From: Kiritimatiellia bacterium | GTDB taxonomy: Bacteria > Verrucomicrobiota > Kiritimatiellia > RFP12 > UBA1067 | Assembly: GCA_017628165.1 (NCBI GenBank) | Contig: JAGBZQ010000107.1 | Span: 1-17,353, forward strand | Direction of reading: 5' to 3' | Length of the DNA: 17,353 bases | In this document: positions 1 to 7,229 of the stretch, one piece after another | How positions within the stretch are numbered: the first letter of the stretch is position 1 | How the letters are laid out: each line of letters starts with the position of its first letter | Translations under genes and position numbers: made by a program | Notes under the pieces: generated by a model | The model's input: the letters and a program-made list of their open reading frames with translations, nothing else | What the model was told of the DNA's origin: nothing | Database searches by the model: none

Positions 1-1024
1 ACATCTGCGAAACGTCGGGATAACGCACGCCCACCCAGCCCGTAAAGAGCTGCCCCGCATAGGTAAAGCCCGCCGGGTGGCTATCGTGGTAATCAACGAG
101 TTTAAGACGGTTGGCCCACGCATTTTCGAGATTGAAGGTGGAAACGTCGTCCGAGACGACTCCGCTGTGGTTGTTGGAGATGACGGCCGTACCGGTGATA
201 TGCAGCACCGGCCCCGAGTTTCCGAGATAGATGCCGCCGCCGAAGAACCCGGCTCCGCAGGTGTTGTTGGTGATGTACCCGCCGGAGATATAGATGTCGC
301 CGCGGGCGTTGATACCGTAGTTGTCGACCGAATCGACGCGTGTGCCGTCCGTATGGATCGCGCCGCCCGCCCCCTTGGCCGTGCAGTTGGCGATCGTGCC
401 GCCGGTCATGATCACGGTGCCGTAGTCGCAGCAGATCGCCCCGCCCTTGCCGGGTTGCGACTCGTTTTTGCAGTTCAGTATCGCGGAGCCGGGATTCATC
501 GTGAATACGGCGCCCGTCTTGATGTGGATGACCGCGTTTTCGTTTCTGGTGTTGGAGCTCAAATACGCATTCTGGATCGTCGCTCCGTTCATAAGAATCA
601 TGCGCGCGACATTCGTAACCCCTCCGACAACCTGCTGCGCCGCCAGATTGAACACGTCCTTGATCTGCCGCATATCGTGGCAGTCGTAAGTGACGTTCGT
701 CATGATCAGCGTAGCGCCGGCGTTGATCGTCGTACCGAAAGAGACGCCTTCGTTGAAGATGGAGAAATGGTTCCCGTCCTTGCTCTTTACGGTTATCCGC
801 TTGCGGATAACCACATTGGCATTTACGGTGACATCGTTCTGGAGTTCAAGGATATCGCCGTCGCTCGCCCGGTTAACCGCTTCAGTGAAACGGTTTTCCT
901 TGGGTTTGACGCTGTTGCCGCTCCAGCCGGTAATCGTCCACGTCCTCGCCGCAGCCTCTAAGGAAACCGCTGAAACCAATGCCGCCAAAGCGAACGCCGT
1001 CAATCTTGCCGAAAAAAACATCAT
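1..1024 (-). CDS. Secreted right-handed beta-helix (adhesin-like) protein, 3' end beyond window
   Basis: Partial gene: translation from ATG at 1024 stays open for 341 codons to the left edge. The N-terminus looks like a signal peptide (Met-Met-Phe-Phe-Ser-Ala-Arg, a hydrophobic stretch, then an Ala-rich probable cleavage site near residue 26). The mature part has short beta-strand turns rich in Asn, Gly, Thr and Ile, with glycine-rich motifs GKGGAI (about 193), GAGGAIH (about 221) and FFGGGIYLGNSG (about 261). This is the pattern of secreted parallel beta-helix or polymorphic outer-membrane proteins. Substrate or binding partner cannot be read from the sequence. An in-frame second ATG lies at 1021. 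Strong GGGGAGGAG upstream (1027-1035) serves either start. The start overlaps the stop of the upstream beta-helix gene, so the two are probably translationally coupled and functionally related. The antisense strand also has long open frames, but they lack signal peptides or recognisable motifs. Confidence 0.8.
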   Translation of the reverse strand, partial: MMFFSARLTAFALAALVSAVSLEAAARTWTITGWSGNSVKPKENRFTEAVNRASDGDILELQNDVTVNANVVIRKRITVKSKDGNHFSIFNEGVSFGTTINAGATLIMTNVTYDCHDMRQIKDVFNLAAQQVVGGVTNVARMILMNGATIQNAYLSSNTRNENAVIHIKTGAVFTMNPGSAILNCKNESQPGKGGAICCDYGTVIMTGGTIANCTAKGAGGAIHTDGTRVDSVDNYGINARGDIYISGGYITNNTCGAGFFGGGIYLGNSGPVLHITGTAVISNNHSGVVSDDVSTFNLENAWANRLKLVDYHDSHPAGFTYAGQLFTGWVGVRYPDVSQM

Positions 1025-3165
1025 CGCTCCTCCCCTTCGCACGCCAAAGCCCGGTAATACACCTTCTTGCCCTTCAGCTCAACTCCGTCGGCGGCTGAAT
1101 CCCAGGTAACACGGTGATCCCCCGCCCGGTGCAGATCGTGGCGATCGCCCAACCGCTGAATCTGACTGACATCGGCATTCTTGCGGAATGTCTTGAGCTG
1201 GATAGTATTGGTGACACCGTCTTCTTCATACGTCGCGAGAAAGACGAGACGATACTTGACCGCATTCGTTTCGGCAACGGAATAGTCGATATCCACCAGG
1301 TTGTTCCAAGGATAGCGCTGCCGCGCCCGGTAGATCTGCGTGATCACCGGCTGGAATATGGGCGTAAGCGTAATGTTCGTCGTAACCAGAAAGGAGAATA
1401 CGAGCTTCTGGGCCGATTCCGGCTCGATCGTTCCATTGATGTCCCATCCGTTTAGATAATGCGCGCTCTCCGGCTGAGCATGCACGGTCACAAGCGAATT
1501 GGAAATATAGCTGTCACCGTAAATGGTAACGCCGGAAACCTGACCGCCGGTGAAGGTGCCGAGCTTGACTAAGAATACACCGGGTTTACTCGGAGCTTGA
1601 GGATTTTTAAGCGGTTCAACGGTGGCGGCGCCCATGATATTGCGCTGAAAACCGTCTTCATCCGGAAGGCGGCTGTCACCGTTGAAAGTGACGGTAACGA
1701 GCATAGCCTCCGTCGGCTCTTTCATGTCGCCCTGCTCGCCGCCGAGCGCGACAATCTCATCCCCTACCAAATAGCCCATGTAAATATCCTTCCCGCCGTT
1801 GAGAAGACTGGAATAGTCGAAATACGTATCGACCGCCAATGTAAAGACGTAATGGTTAGTCTCCACTGACGTCATAACCGGCACATAGGCATAGGGATTC
1901 TCTTCCGGCGAAAGAGGGGGGACGTGCGGATGTGTAAACGGCGAAGAGGTGTTAACCCCGTTTTCACCAGGGTCGCCGCCCGCGGCGACGATTCCGTCCT
2001 CGCGGTATTCCGCAAAAAGCCCATCCACTTTCACTGTCAGATTAGTCGAGTCCACCCGGTCCATACCAGCGGTCGCATCGATTGCCGTATTGGCGAGATG
2101 GCAGTAATGCTCGGTACTCGATCCTTCATACCGGCCGAGCGAGACATTGTTGACGAAATCACCCGTATCGTAACCGTTGTGGGCGAGAATGGAATTGGCG
2201 ATATACACATTGCCCGCGCCGCCCGCGTTACCGATGGCACCGCCGGCGGTAATGCCGTAGTCGTCGGAAGTGGTGATGTTGCCGGTAAACGTGGAATTGA
2301 GCACGTAAAGATCGCCGCCCTTGCAGTTGTTGATTCCCCCACCGATTTCGGTAGAAGCATTATTGGCGACCACACAGTTGTTAAGGCACATAATCCCCTG
2401 GTTTTCCGCAGCTCCGCCGCCATGGGAGGGCCCGAGCGACTCGTTCTCGGTGAGCGAACAGCGGTCCATAATCACTGTACCACCATTTCTGTAGACTGTT
2501 TCTCCGCCGCTGTTTATAGCCTCCGCGAAATTGAGAATGCCGCCGCCGTACCAGTTGGCGTTGCGCACGATGTTGCACCCGACCAAAACCGCCGTAGCCC
2601 CCGGCCGGTTGAGAAGCGCCGTGCCGGTACGCAGAATATCGGTATCGTACATCGTAAGAAGCCCGTCATTGTCGATGCCGCCCGTAGTGGCCGCGTCACC
2701 ATTAACCGTCCGACTTCCTTCAAATCCACCGTATAGCGTAAGATTGGAAATCGTGACGCGCGCCCCGTCGTGAATATCAAAGAGATTATAAGTGCTGTAC
2801 TCCCCGCTGGCCGGAGTCAGAATTTCATTATAAACACCATCATTATTTGCCTTTAGCGTAACCTTTCCGTTGTCGGGAAGAAACGGGTCTTCCACCTGAA
2901 CGATCTTACGTGAGCCCGTCGTGAGGCTGTTGGCTGAAAGATAAGTACCGTCCTCAAGCGTTATAGTATTCTTGACAACAACCTTCGAAACAGACGGGTT
3001 GTCAAGCGCATCCAGCAAATCCTCAAGCGTGGAAACCTCCGCCCTCCCGCTACTGTCTACCGTATAATCCGAGAATGCTGCGTGAATTGGAGCAAAAACA
3101 AACAAGGCGCATATATAAAAAGCAACATGCGCCGTATGTTTTTTCAAAAAACTGGCTATTTTCAT
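1021..3165 (-). CDS. Secreted beta-helix protein with C-terminal RYPWN module
   Basis: A 714-residue exported protein. Residues 1-29 form a signal peptide (Lys-rich start, hydrophobic core, APIHA cleavage region). Residues about 60-350 are beta-helix repeats with GGI/GGGI turns (for example GGGAAENQGIMCLNN and GGGINNCKGGDLYVLNS), typical of adhesin-like or polymorphic outer-membrane proteins. Residues about 480-605 look like beta-sandwich segments, including a stretch ending TNITLTPIFQPV that resembles InlB-type bacterial repeats. From about residue 610 there is a distinct module beginning RARQRYPWNNLVDIDYSV and containing DHRVTWDSAADG. I recall this type from many secreted Kiritimatiellota proteins, but its function is not known to me. 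No membrane anchor or known sorting tag is visible at the C-terminus, which ends in CEGEER. Its promoter lies in the 56-bp gap after trxA. The stop overlaps the start of the next beta-helix gene. A surface structural or adhesion role is inferred, and a polysaccharide lyase is possible. Confidence 0.85.
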   Translation of the reverse strand: MKIASFLKKHTAHVAFYICALFVFAPIHAAFSDYTVDSSGRAEVSTLEDLLDALDNPSVSKVVVKNTITLEDGTYLSANSLTTGSRKIVQVEDPFLPDNGKVTLKANNDGVYNEILTPASGEYSTYNLFDIHDGARVTISNLTLYGGFEGSRTVNGDAATTGGIDNDGLLTMYDTDILRTGTALLNRPGATAVLVGCNIVRNANWYGGGILNFAEAINSGGETVYRNGGTVIMDRCSLTENESLGPSHGGGAAENQGIMCLNNCVVANNASTEIGGGINNCKGGDLYVLNSTFTGNITTSDDYGITAGGAIGNAGGAGNVYIANSILAHNGYDTGDFVNNVSLGRYEGSSTEHYCHLANTAIDATAGMDRVDSTNLTVKVDGLFAEYREDGIVAAGGDPGENGVNTSSPFTHPHVPPLSPEENPYAYVPVMTSVETNHYVFTLAVDTYFDYSSLLNGGKDIYMGYLVGDEIVALGGEQGDMKEPTEAMLVTVTFNGDSRLPDEDGFQRNIMGAATVEPLKNPQAPSKPGVFLVKLGTFTGGQVSGVTIYGDSYISNSLVTVHAQPESAHYLNGWDINGTIEPESAQKLVFSFLVTTNITLTPIFQPVITQIYRARQRYPWNNLVDIDYSVAETNAVKYRLVFLATYEEDGVTNTIQLKTFRKNADVSQIQRLGDRHDLHRAGDHRVTWDSAADGVELKGKKVYYRALACEGEER

Positions 3166-3170
3166 CTTTG

Positions 3171-3203
3171 TATACCGCTCGTTTTTAACGAATTAGCGGT
3201 ATA
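3171..3203. repeat. 9-bp perfect inverted repeat upstream of the beta-helix operon
   Basis: TATACCGCT (3171-3179) and AGCGGTATA (3195-3203) are exact reverse complements separated by 15 nt. The right arm overlaps the -10 hexamer of the minus-strand promoter, and the dyad ends 5 bp before the ATG of the 714-residue beta-helix gene. Two readings fit: an operator for a repressor covering -10 to about +25, or a stem in transcripts reading through from trxBA. No U-run follows it on the minus strand, so a rho-independent terminator for trxA is unlikely. Confidence 0.6.
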
Positions 3204-3232
3204 TTATACTAAATTTTTGCCTTAGACTGCAA
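3203..3232 (-). promoter_or_regulatory. Promoter of the beta-helix genes
   Basis: A perfect TATAAT -10 lies at 3208-3203 on the minus strand. TTGCAG at 3232-3227 is a partial -35 match (TTG only) at 18-bp spacing. The -35 falls inside the last codons of trxA. Transcription should begin near 3196, about 30 nt before the start codon at 3165. This would separate expression of the surface proteins from the housekeeping genes upstream. Confidence 0.5.
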
Positions 3233-3527
3233 TAGCCGCAAGTATTTCGTCGGCTTTCGTGACTCCATCGAAGGAAGCCACCATCTGCCCGTCCTTGAAT
3301 ATCCTGATTGCAGGAATTGACATAATGCCAAACCTCTCGGCAAGAGCAAGCGAGCGATCTATATCCACCTTTGCAATCATAAGCTCAGGATGCTGCGGAG
3401 CAAGATTAGCCTCGAGAATCCTACCCTGCATTTGACACGGACCGCACCATGTGGCCCAAAAGTCCACAATCACTGTGCCAGAAGCAATAACGGAATCGAA
3501 ATTGGATTCATTTGCTTCAATTATCAT
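3222..3527 (-). CDS. trxA: Thioredoxin
   Basis: Cytoplasmic disulfide reductant of 101 residues, a normal thioredoxin length. The active site is WCGPC at residues 27-31, preceded by the usual VDFWATW strand. The cis-proline loop MSIPAIRIFKDG is present (Pro72). It donates electrons to targets such as ribonucleotide reductase, peroxiredoxins and methionine sulfoxide reductase, and is reduced by TrxB. The start ATG at 3527 overlaps the trxB stop by 4 bp (ATGA), so reductase and thioredoxin form one translationally coupled unit. The stop is TAA. Confidence 0.96.
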   Translation of the reverse strand: MIIEANESNFDSVIASGTVIVDFWATWCGPCQMQGRILEANLAPQHPELMIAKVDIDRSLALAERFGIMSIPAIRIFKDGQMVASFDGVTKADEILAAIAV

Positions 3528-4444
3528 ACATAGCCTCCCTTCTGGAGATAATTCTGAGCCTCGATCGCAGCCTGCGCACCCGCGCCTGCGGCAATCACGG
3601 CCTGTTTATAAAAGGGATCTGCGCAGTCGCCTGCGGCAAATACTCCTTCGACATTCGTTTTAACGCCGTCCACCTTGACATATCCTGCCCCGTCAAGCTC
3701 AACCGATCCGGCAAGAAATTTAGTGACCGGCTCGTGACCAATGGCCACAAAAGCCCCGGCAACAGCAATCTCACGCCCACCCGAAAGCTTGAGTGCATTC
3801 AAGTGTGCGCCGTCACCCGCAAACGCCTCAACTGTCGTTTCCATAAAAAGCGTGATGTTTTCCGCTGCTTTTACGCGCTCCACAAGCACCTTCGCGCCTC
3901 TAAACGAATCGCGGCGATGAATGAGGGCCACAGACTTTGCGATACGCGAAAGATAAATAGCATCTCCAAGCGCCGTATCTCCGCCGCCGATAACCGCCAC
4001 GTCAGCTCCCTTGAAAAACGCTCCGTCGCACACGGCACAGGCGCTGACACCCTTGTTCTTGTATTTCATCTCGCCGGGAAGCCCTGTCCAGCGGGCGCCC
4101 GCGCCAGTAGCCACGATGACGCTTCTGGCCCTGTAGGCACCCATCATTCCGTCAAGGCGCTTTTCGGCCCCAGAGAAATCTACAGACGAAACCTCATCCA
4201 TCTCAAAGCGGACGCCTGAGCGCTCAGCTTGCGTGCGCATTGCCGCCATAAGAGCCATGCCCGTCACCGGTTCTGCAAATCCCGGGAAATTCTCCACCTC
4301 AGAAGTCTCAGTCAACTGGCCGCCGGCAAGCATGCCCTCTATAATCAAAGGGTTAAGCCCGGCTCTGGCAGCATAAATTCCGGCAGTAAGCCCTGCAGGC
4401 CCACTCCCTATAATTACGAGATTCTCTACTTTTTCTTGCGCCAT
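3524..4444 (-). CDS. trxB: Thioredoxin-disulfide reductase
   Basis: FAD-dependent enzyme that passes electrons from NADPH to thioredoxin. At 306 residues it matches the low-molecular-weight bacterial family. Visible in order: FAD-binding GSGPAGLTAGIYAARAGL (13-30), GGQLTETSEVENFPG (41-55), redox-active CAVC (136-139; CATC is the commoner form), NADPH-binding GGGDTALG (153-160) with HRRD (176-179), and the C-terminal FAD motif VFAAGDC (268-274). The start overlaps the end of the amidase gene by 19 bp. AAGGAGGG lies about 10 nt upstream, inside the amidase gene, and supports the ATG at 4444. The stop overlaps the trxA start. Confidence 0.96.
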   Translation of the reverse strand: MAQEKVENLVIIGSGPAGLTAGIYAARAGLNPLIIEGMLAGGQLTETSEVENFPGFAEPVTGMALMAAMRTQAERSGVRFEMDEVSSVDFSGAEKRLDGMMGAYRARSVIVATGAGARWTGLPGEMKYKNKGVSACAVCDGAFFKGADVAVIGGGDTALGDAIYLSRIAKSVALIHRRDSFRGAKVLVERVKAAENITLFMETTVEAFAGDGAHLNALKLSGGREIAVAGAFVAIGHEPVTKFLAGSVELDGAGYVKVDGVKTNVEGVFAAGDCADPFYKQAVIAAGAGAQAAIEAQNYLQKGGYV

Positions 4445-5451
4445 ATCGTCATGCCCTCCTTGACATTTTTAGGGTCTATCAAGTTCCCTGGCGTCACTTT
4501 GCCCTTGTAAAGGTAATATGTATCGGAAGCCTTCCAATTCTTGCCCGCGATGCTGAGTGGCATCTTTTTCTTTGTGATCGTGCCGAGAACCACATACCCT
4601 TGCGCATTCAGGTCGGAAATCGTCTGCGGAACCTTGTTGAACGCCTTCGTGGGCGGACGAGAATTAATCTCACCCTTGATGCCTACGGTCTTCCCTTTTG
4701 CATTTTCTTTGACACCATTCTTTTTGCCGCCCTTCTCGATCTTCACGCCCGCGCGCGACTTGGTCGGGTCTACACCTTTGACTCTGCCTTTGCCGTAGGA
4801 CGCCACCATCGTGTCCACAGATGTATAGAGTACCTTGTTGAGATATGCATCCTTCACCACAAGGCGCTTGGCGCGGACATCAGGATCAAACAGCGGCCGC
4901 GTCTTGAGATTCAGATAGCTGCGCACGCTCGGCATGGCAAAAAGCATTCCGCAACGTTTGCGCCCGCGATGCTTGCACTTGTGCCACTTGTTTGGGCTGC
5001 CGTACGCCACCTGACTGTGAGTAACCACCCTGTCGTCCGGAATGCCGTATATCTTCTGCAGCTCCTCCACCAGCACACGGATGGCATCAAGCTGCTTCTT
5101 TGGCATCGCCTTGTTGTGATAGCCCACGCATTCGATGCCCACGGAAAACTCATCCACCTCCTCCTTGGCGTTCCACATTGAGCACCCGGCATGAAACGCT
5201 ACGCGGTGGCGGTCAATAATCTGATAGACCGTGCCGTCCTCAACTACGCAATAATGGCACAGCCCCCGTTCGGACGTGTGCCTAAGCGAACTTTTGGCCG
5301 GCGCCTCTGTGGTATGAAGCACAATAAGCTCCGTAGACTTGCGCACCGGCCTGTCGGGATTCAGCGCGCTTCGATAGCGTTTATTCACGCTGACGCCCGC
5401 AAATGCAGACGCAGAGCAAAGCAACGCTATCAAAAACGCGAACCAACGCAT
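4426..5451 (-). CDS. Secreted N-acetylmuramoyl-L-alanine amidase (Amidase_2 fold)
   Basis: Probable zinc peptidoglycan amidase of 341 residues, cutting the bond between N-acetylmuramic acid and L-alanine. Signal peptide: residues 1-19, ending SASAFAG. The Amidase_2/PGRP-like domain covers about 40-185: IVLHTTEA (His46 as first zinc ligand), HYCVVEDGTVYQIIDRHRVA, FHAG, SVGIECVGYH, VVTHSQ (His145), then GRKRCGMLF. There Cys167 sits where AmpD has its third zinc ligand Asp, as in the Cys-ligand peptidoglycan-recognition and T7-lysozyme type. Residues about 190-275 are a basic, Lys/Gly-rich linker. The last 65 residues form a small domain beginning about ISDLNAQGYVVLG that I do not recognise (cell-wall binding is possible). 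The start codon shares one base with the gpmI stop (TGATG), indicating coupling. No clear Shine-Dalgarno. Confidence 0.88.
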   Translation of the reverse strand: MRWFAFLIALLCSASAFAGVSVNKRYRSALNPDRPVRKSTELIVLHTTEAPAKSSLRHTSERGLCHYCVVEDGTVYQIIDRHRVAFHAGCSMWNAKEEVDEFSVGIECVGYHNKAMPKKQLDAIRVLVEELQKIYGIPDDRVVTHSQVAYGSPNKWHKCKHRGRKRCGMLFAMPSVRSYLNLKTRPLFDPDVRAKRLVVKDAYLNKVLYTSVDTMVASYGKGRVKGVDPTKSRAGVKIEKGGKKNGVKENAKGKTVGIKGEINSRPPTKAFNKVPQTISDLNAQGYVVLGTITKKKMPLSIAGKNWKASDTYYLYKGKVTPGNLIDPKNVKEGMTIWRKKK

Positions 5452-7037
5452 CAGATGTTGAGCGATGTCTTAGACCACGGTTCCTTGCCTGTGAGAAGCG
5501 AGGGCGTGGTCATTTCCTGAGGAACGGGAATGCCGAGCATCTGAAGCGCTGTCGGAGCAACGGCGGAAAGCTTCGCGAGAGGAGCGAGCCTTACGCCGGC
5601 CGCGTCATTTGCCACATAAAAACACTCGACGAGATTGAGTGTGTGAGAGGTCTTGGTGAGATCCGTCTTGTAGTCGACCATCTGCTCAGCATTGCCGTGA
5701 TCGGCAAAGATGAGAACATGGGCATCGAGCTCCATGAGACGAGGAAGTATCTTGCCGATGCACTCGTCGGTAACCTCAACGGCCTTCTTCGCGGCGTCAA
5801 AATCGCCCGTATGGCCAACCATATCGCAGTTGGCGTAGTTGACTGCGATGAAGCCGTATGGATTGTTCTCAAGACGCTTGAGAAGCTCATCCGTCACGGT
5901 GTACGCATCCATTTCGGGATGGGAGGCGAACGTGGCGGGATCAAAGCGGCTCGGGACGTCCACCTGGTCTTCTCCCTCGGAGGGAGTGGTAGACTTTCCG
6001 TTGAAGAAGCTCGTGACATGGCGGAACTTCTGAGTCTCGGCTATGCGCAGCTGCTTAAGCCCCGCCTTGGAAATGACCTCGCCGAGAAGATTGTCCATGC
6101 TGCCACCTGCTCCGCCGGCGCCAAGGAGATAATCCTCAAACTCATCCCAATAGCGCGAGAAGCCAAGGAACGTGACAGCCGGGCGGCGCGCGCGAACACC
6201 CGCATAATCGTCACACACGAACGCCTGGGTAAGCTGAATCGCGCGATCCTGGCGGTAGTTCGTGTGCATTACAACATCGCCATCCTGCATTCCGGCATAA
6301 TCACCAATGACATAGCACGGAATATACTCATCGGTCATGGGGGTGTTGTCAGGGGTCTTGCCTGTTTCATACTCGCGCTTGACGGCATCTTCGATAGAAT
6401 TGACGCGCTCGCCGGCGCAATCCACGATGCACGAATAGGCAGTATCGGTAAGAGCATACTTCTTGGCGCGATCCATGCCGTAATAGCGGCCCATTGCCGT
6501 GCCGATAACGGCATTGCCGATGGTGGCGAGCTCCTGTTTGAGGCGGGCGATATATTCAAGCGTAGACCTGGGGGGAGTGTCACGGCCGTCAAGGAACGGG
6601 TGAACGACAATCTTTCCCTCGGGAAATTCAGAGCGTGCGCGCTTCATAAGCTTGAAAAGATGCTCCTGATGAGCATGGACGCCCTCGTCCTGAAGAAGTC
6701 CAAAGAAGTGGAACTGGGAATTGTTTTTCTTCCAGTTTGCGATAAGATTCTCCCACTTCTCGTTCTTGAAAAGATCTCCGGAGGCAAGGCCGTCGTCAAT
6801 GCGCTTAAGCTCCTGCACAACGATGCGCCCGGCTCCCATATTGAGGTGTCCTACTTCAGATGACCCCTGATAGCCGTCGGGAAGACCTACGGCCTCGCCG
6901 CAGCAATCGAGAAGACAATGGGGATAGCGTGCGCGGATCTGGTCGATGACGGGAGTCTTGGCGGCAAACACGCTGTTGCCTGCCTGACGGGCGTTAACAC
7001 CCCAACCGTCACGGATAATGAATACGACTGGTCTCAT
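5451..7037 (-). CDS. gpmI: 2,3-bisphosphoglycerate-independent phosphoglycerate mutase
   Basis: Interconverts 3- and 2-phosphoglycerate in glycolysis and gluconeogenesis using two metal ions and a phosphoserine intermediate. 528 residues, close to the usual 510 or so. Motifs: RDGWG (metal-ligand Asp10), GLPDGYQGSSEVGH with the catalytic serine (about Ser60; most family members have GNSEVGH), HPFLDGRDTPPRS, GRYYGMDRAKKY, NYRQDRA, NYANCDMVGHTG and FADHGNAEQ. The ATG at 7037 is chosen because AGGAG (7048-7044) sits 6 nt upstream. An in-frame TTG at 7064 would add nine residues but covers the Shine-Dalgarno. First gene of the minus-strand cluster gpmI-amidase-trxB-trxA, with an extended -10 promoter about 50 bp upstream. 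Confidence 0.95.
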   Translation of the reverse strand: MRPVVFIIRDGWGVNARQAGNSVFAAKTPVIDQIRARYPHCLLDCCGEAVGLPDGYQGSSEVGHLNMGAGRIVVQELKRIDDGLASGDLFKNEKWENLIANWKKNNSQFHFFGLLQDEGVHAHQEHLFKLMKRARSEFPEGKIVVHPFLDGRDTPPRSTLEYIARLKQELATIGNAVIGTAMGRYYGMDRAKKYALTDTAYSCIVDCAGERVNSIEDAVKREYETGKTPDNTPMTDEYIPCYVIGDYAGMQDGDVVMHTNYRQDRAIQLTQAFVCDDYAGVRARRPAVTFLGFSRYWDEFEDYLLGAGGAGGSMDNLLGEVISKAGLKQLRIAETQKFRHVTSFFNGKSTTPSEGEDQVDVPSRFDPATFASHPEMDAYTVTDELLKRLENNPYGFIAVNYANCDMVGHTGDFDAAKKAVEVTDECIGKILPRLMELDAHVLIFADHGNAEQMVDYKTDLTKTSHTLNLVECFYVANDAAGVRLAPLAKLSAVAPTALQMLGIPVPQEMTTPSLLTGKEPWSKTSLNI

Positions 7038-7043
7038 TTTTCT

Positions 7044-7048
7044 CTCCT
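7044..7048 (-). promoter_or_regulatory. Ribosome binding site deciding the gpmI start
   Basis: AGGAG within AGAGGAGAG on the minus strand, 6 nt before ATG 7037. It favours this start over the longer TTG-initiated frame at 7064. Confidence 0.75.
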
Positions 7049-7083
7049 CTTGTTTAAAATTCAACTTTATTTTTCAACTCATA

Positions 7084-7092
7084 AGTATATCA
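7084..7092 (-). promoter_or_regulatory. Extended -10 promoter of gpmI cluster
   Basis: TGATATACT reads as an extended -10 (TGn followed by TATACT) on the minus strand. No convincing -35 lies 16-18 bp upstream, as is tolerated with extended -10 elements. The predicted transcript starts near 7077, giving a leader of about 40 nt that contains the gpmI Shine-Dalgarno. Confidence 0.5.
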
Positions 7093-7211
7093 AATCACTG
7101 CCCTGCCGTGCTGAAAAAATTGCATCCTTATCACAAACTTGGGGCGCATAAGCGTAATTCACCCAGAGATCCGCCATCTCAATCATTTCAGGCGCATAAA
7201 ACTGCGGATTT

Positions 7212-7220
7212 TGGTATAAT
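7212..7220 (+). promoter_or_regulatory. Extended -10 promoter of ftsH operon
   Basis: TGGTATAAT: a consensus TATAAT at 7215-7220 with the TGn extension at 7212-7214. No clear -35 at the usual spacing. The predicted transcription start, about 7226-7228, is only 2-4 nt before the ftsH ATG at 7230. The -10 is flanked by a short TTGG-N8-CCAA dyad (7211-7226) that could be an operator, but the arms are only 4 bp. Confidence 0.6.
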
Positions 7221-7229
7221 ATCCAATAT

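Noticed and set aside
77..1109. Plus-strand open frames (294, 80 and 139 residues) over the left end
   Set aside because: They are antisense to a continuous minus-strand beta-helix gene with signal peptide and ribosome binding site. Their translations are Arg/Val/Asp-rich with no recognisable motif.
1924..2736. 270-residue plus-strand frame
   Set aside because: Antisense shadow of the 714-residue beta-helix gene, with no family features.
3171..3203. Dyad as a rho-independent terminator for trxA
   Set aside because: No U-run follows it on the minus strand. The overlapping TATAAT points to a promoter or operator instead.
5403..6863. 486-residue plus-strand frame
   Set aside because: Fully antisense to gpmI and the start of the amidase gene, both of which show complete family motifs. 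Long antisense frames are expected from the codon bias.
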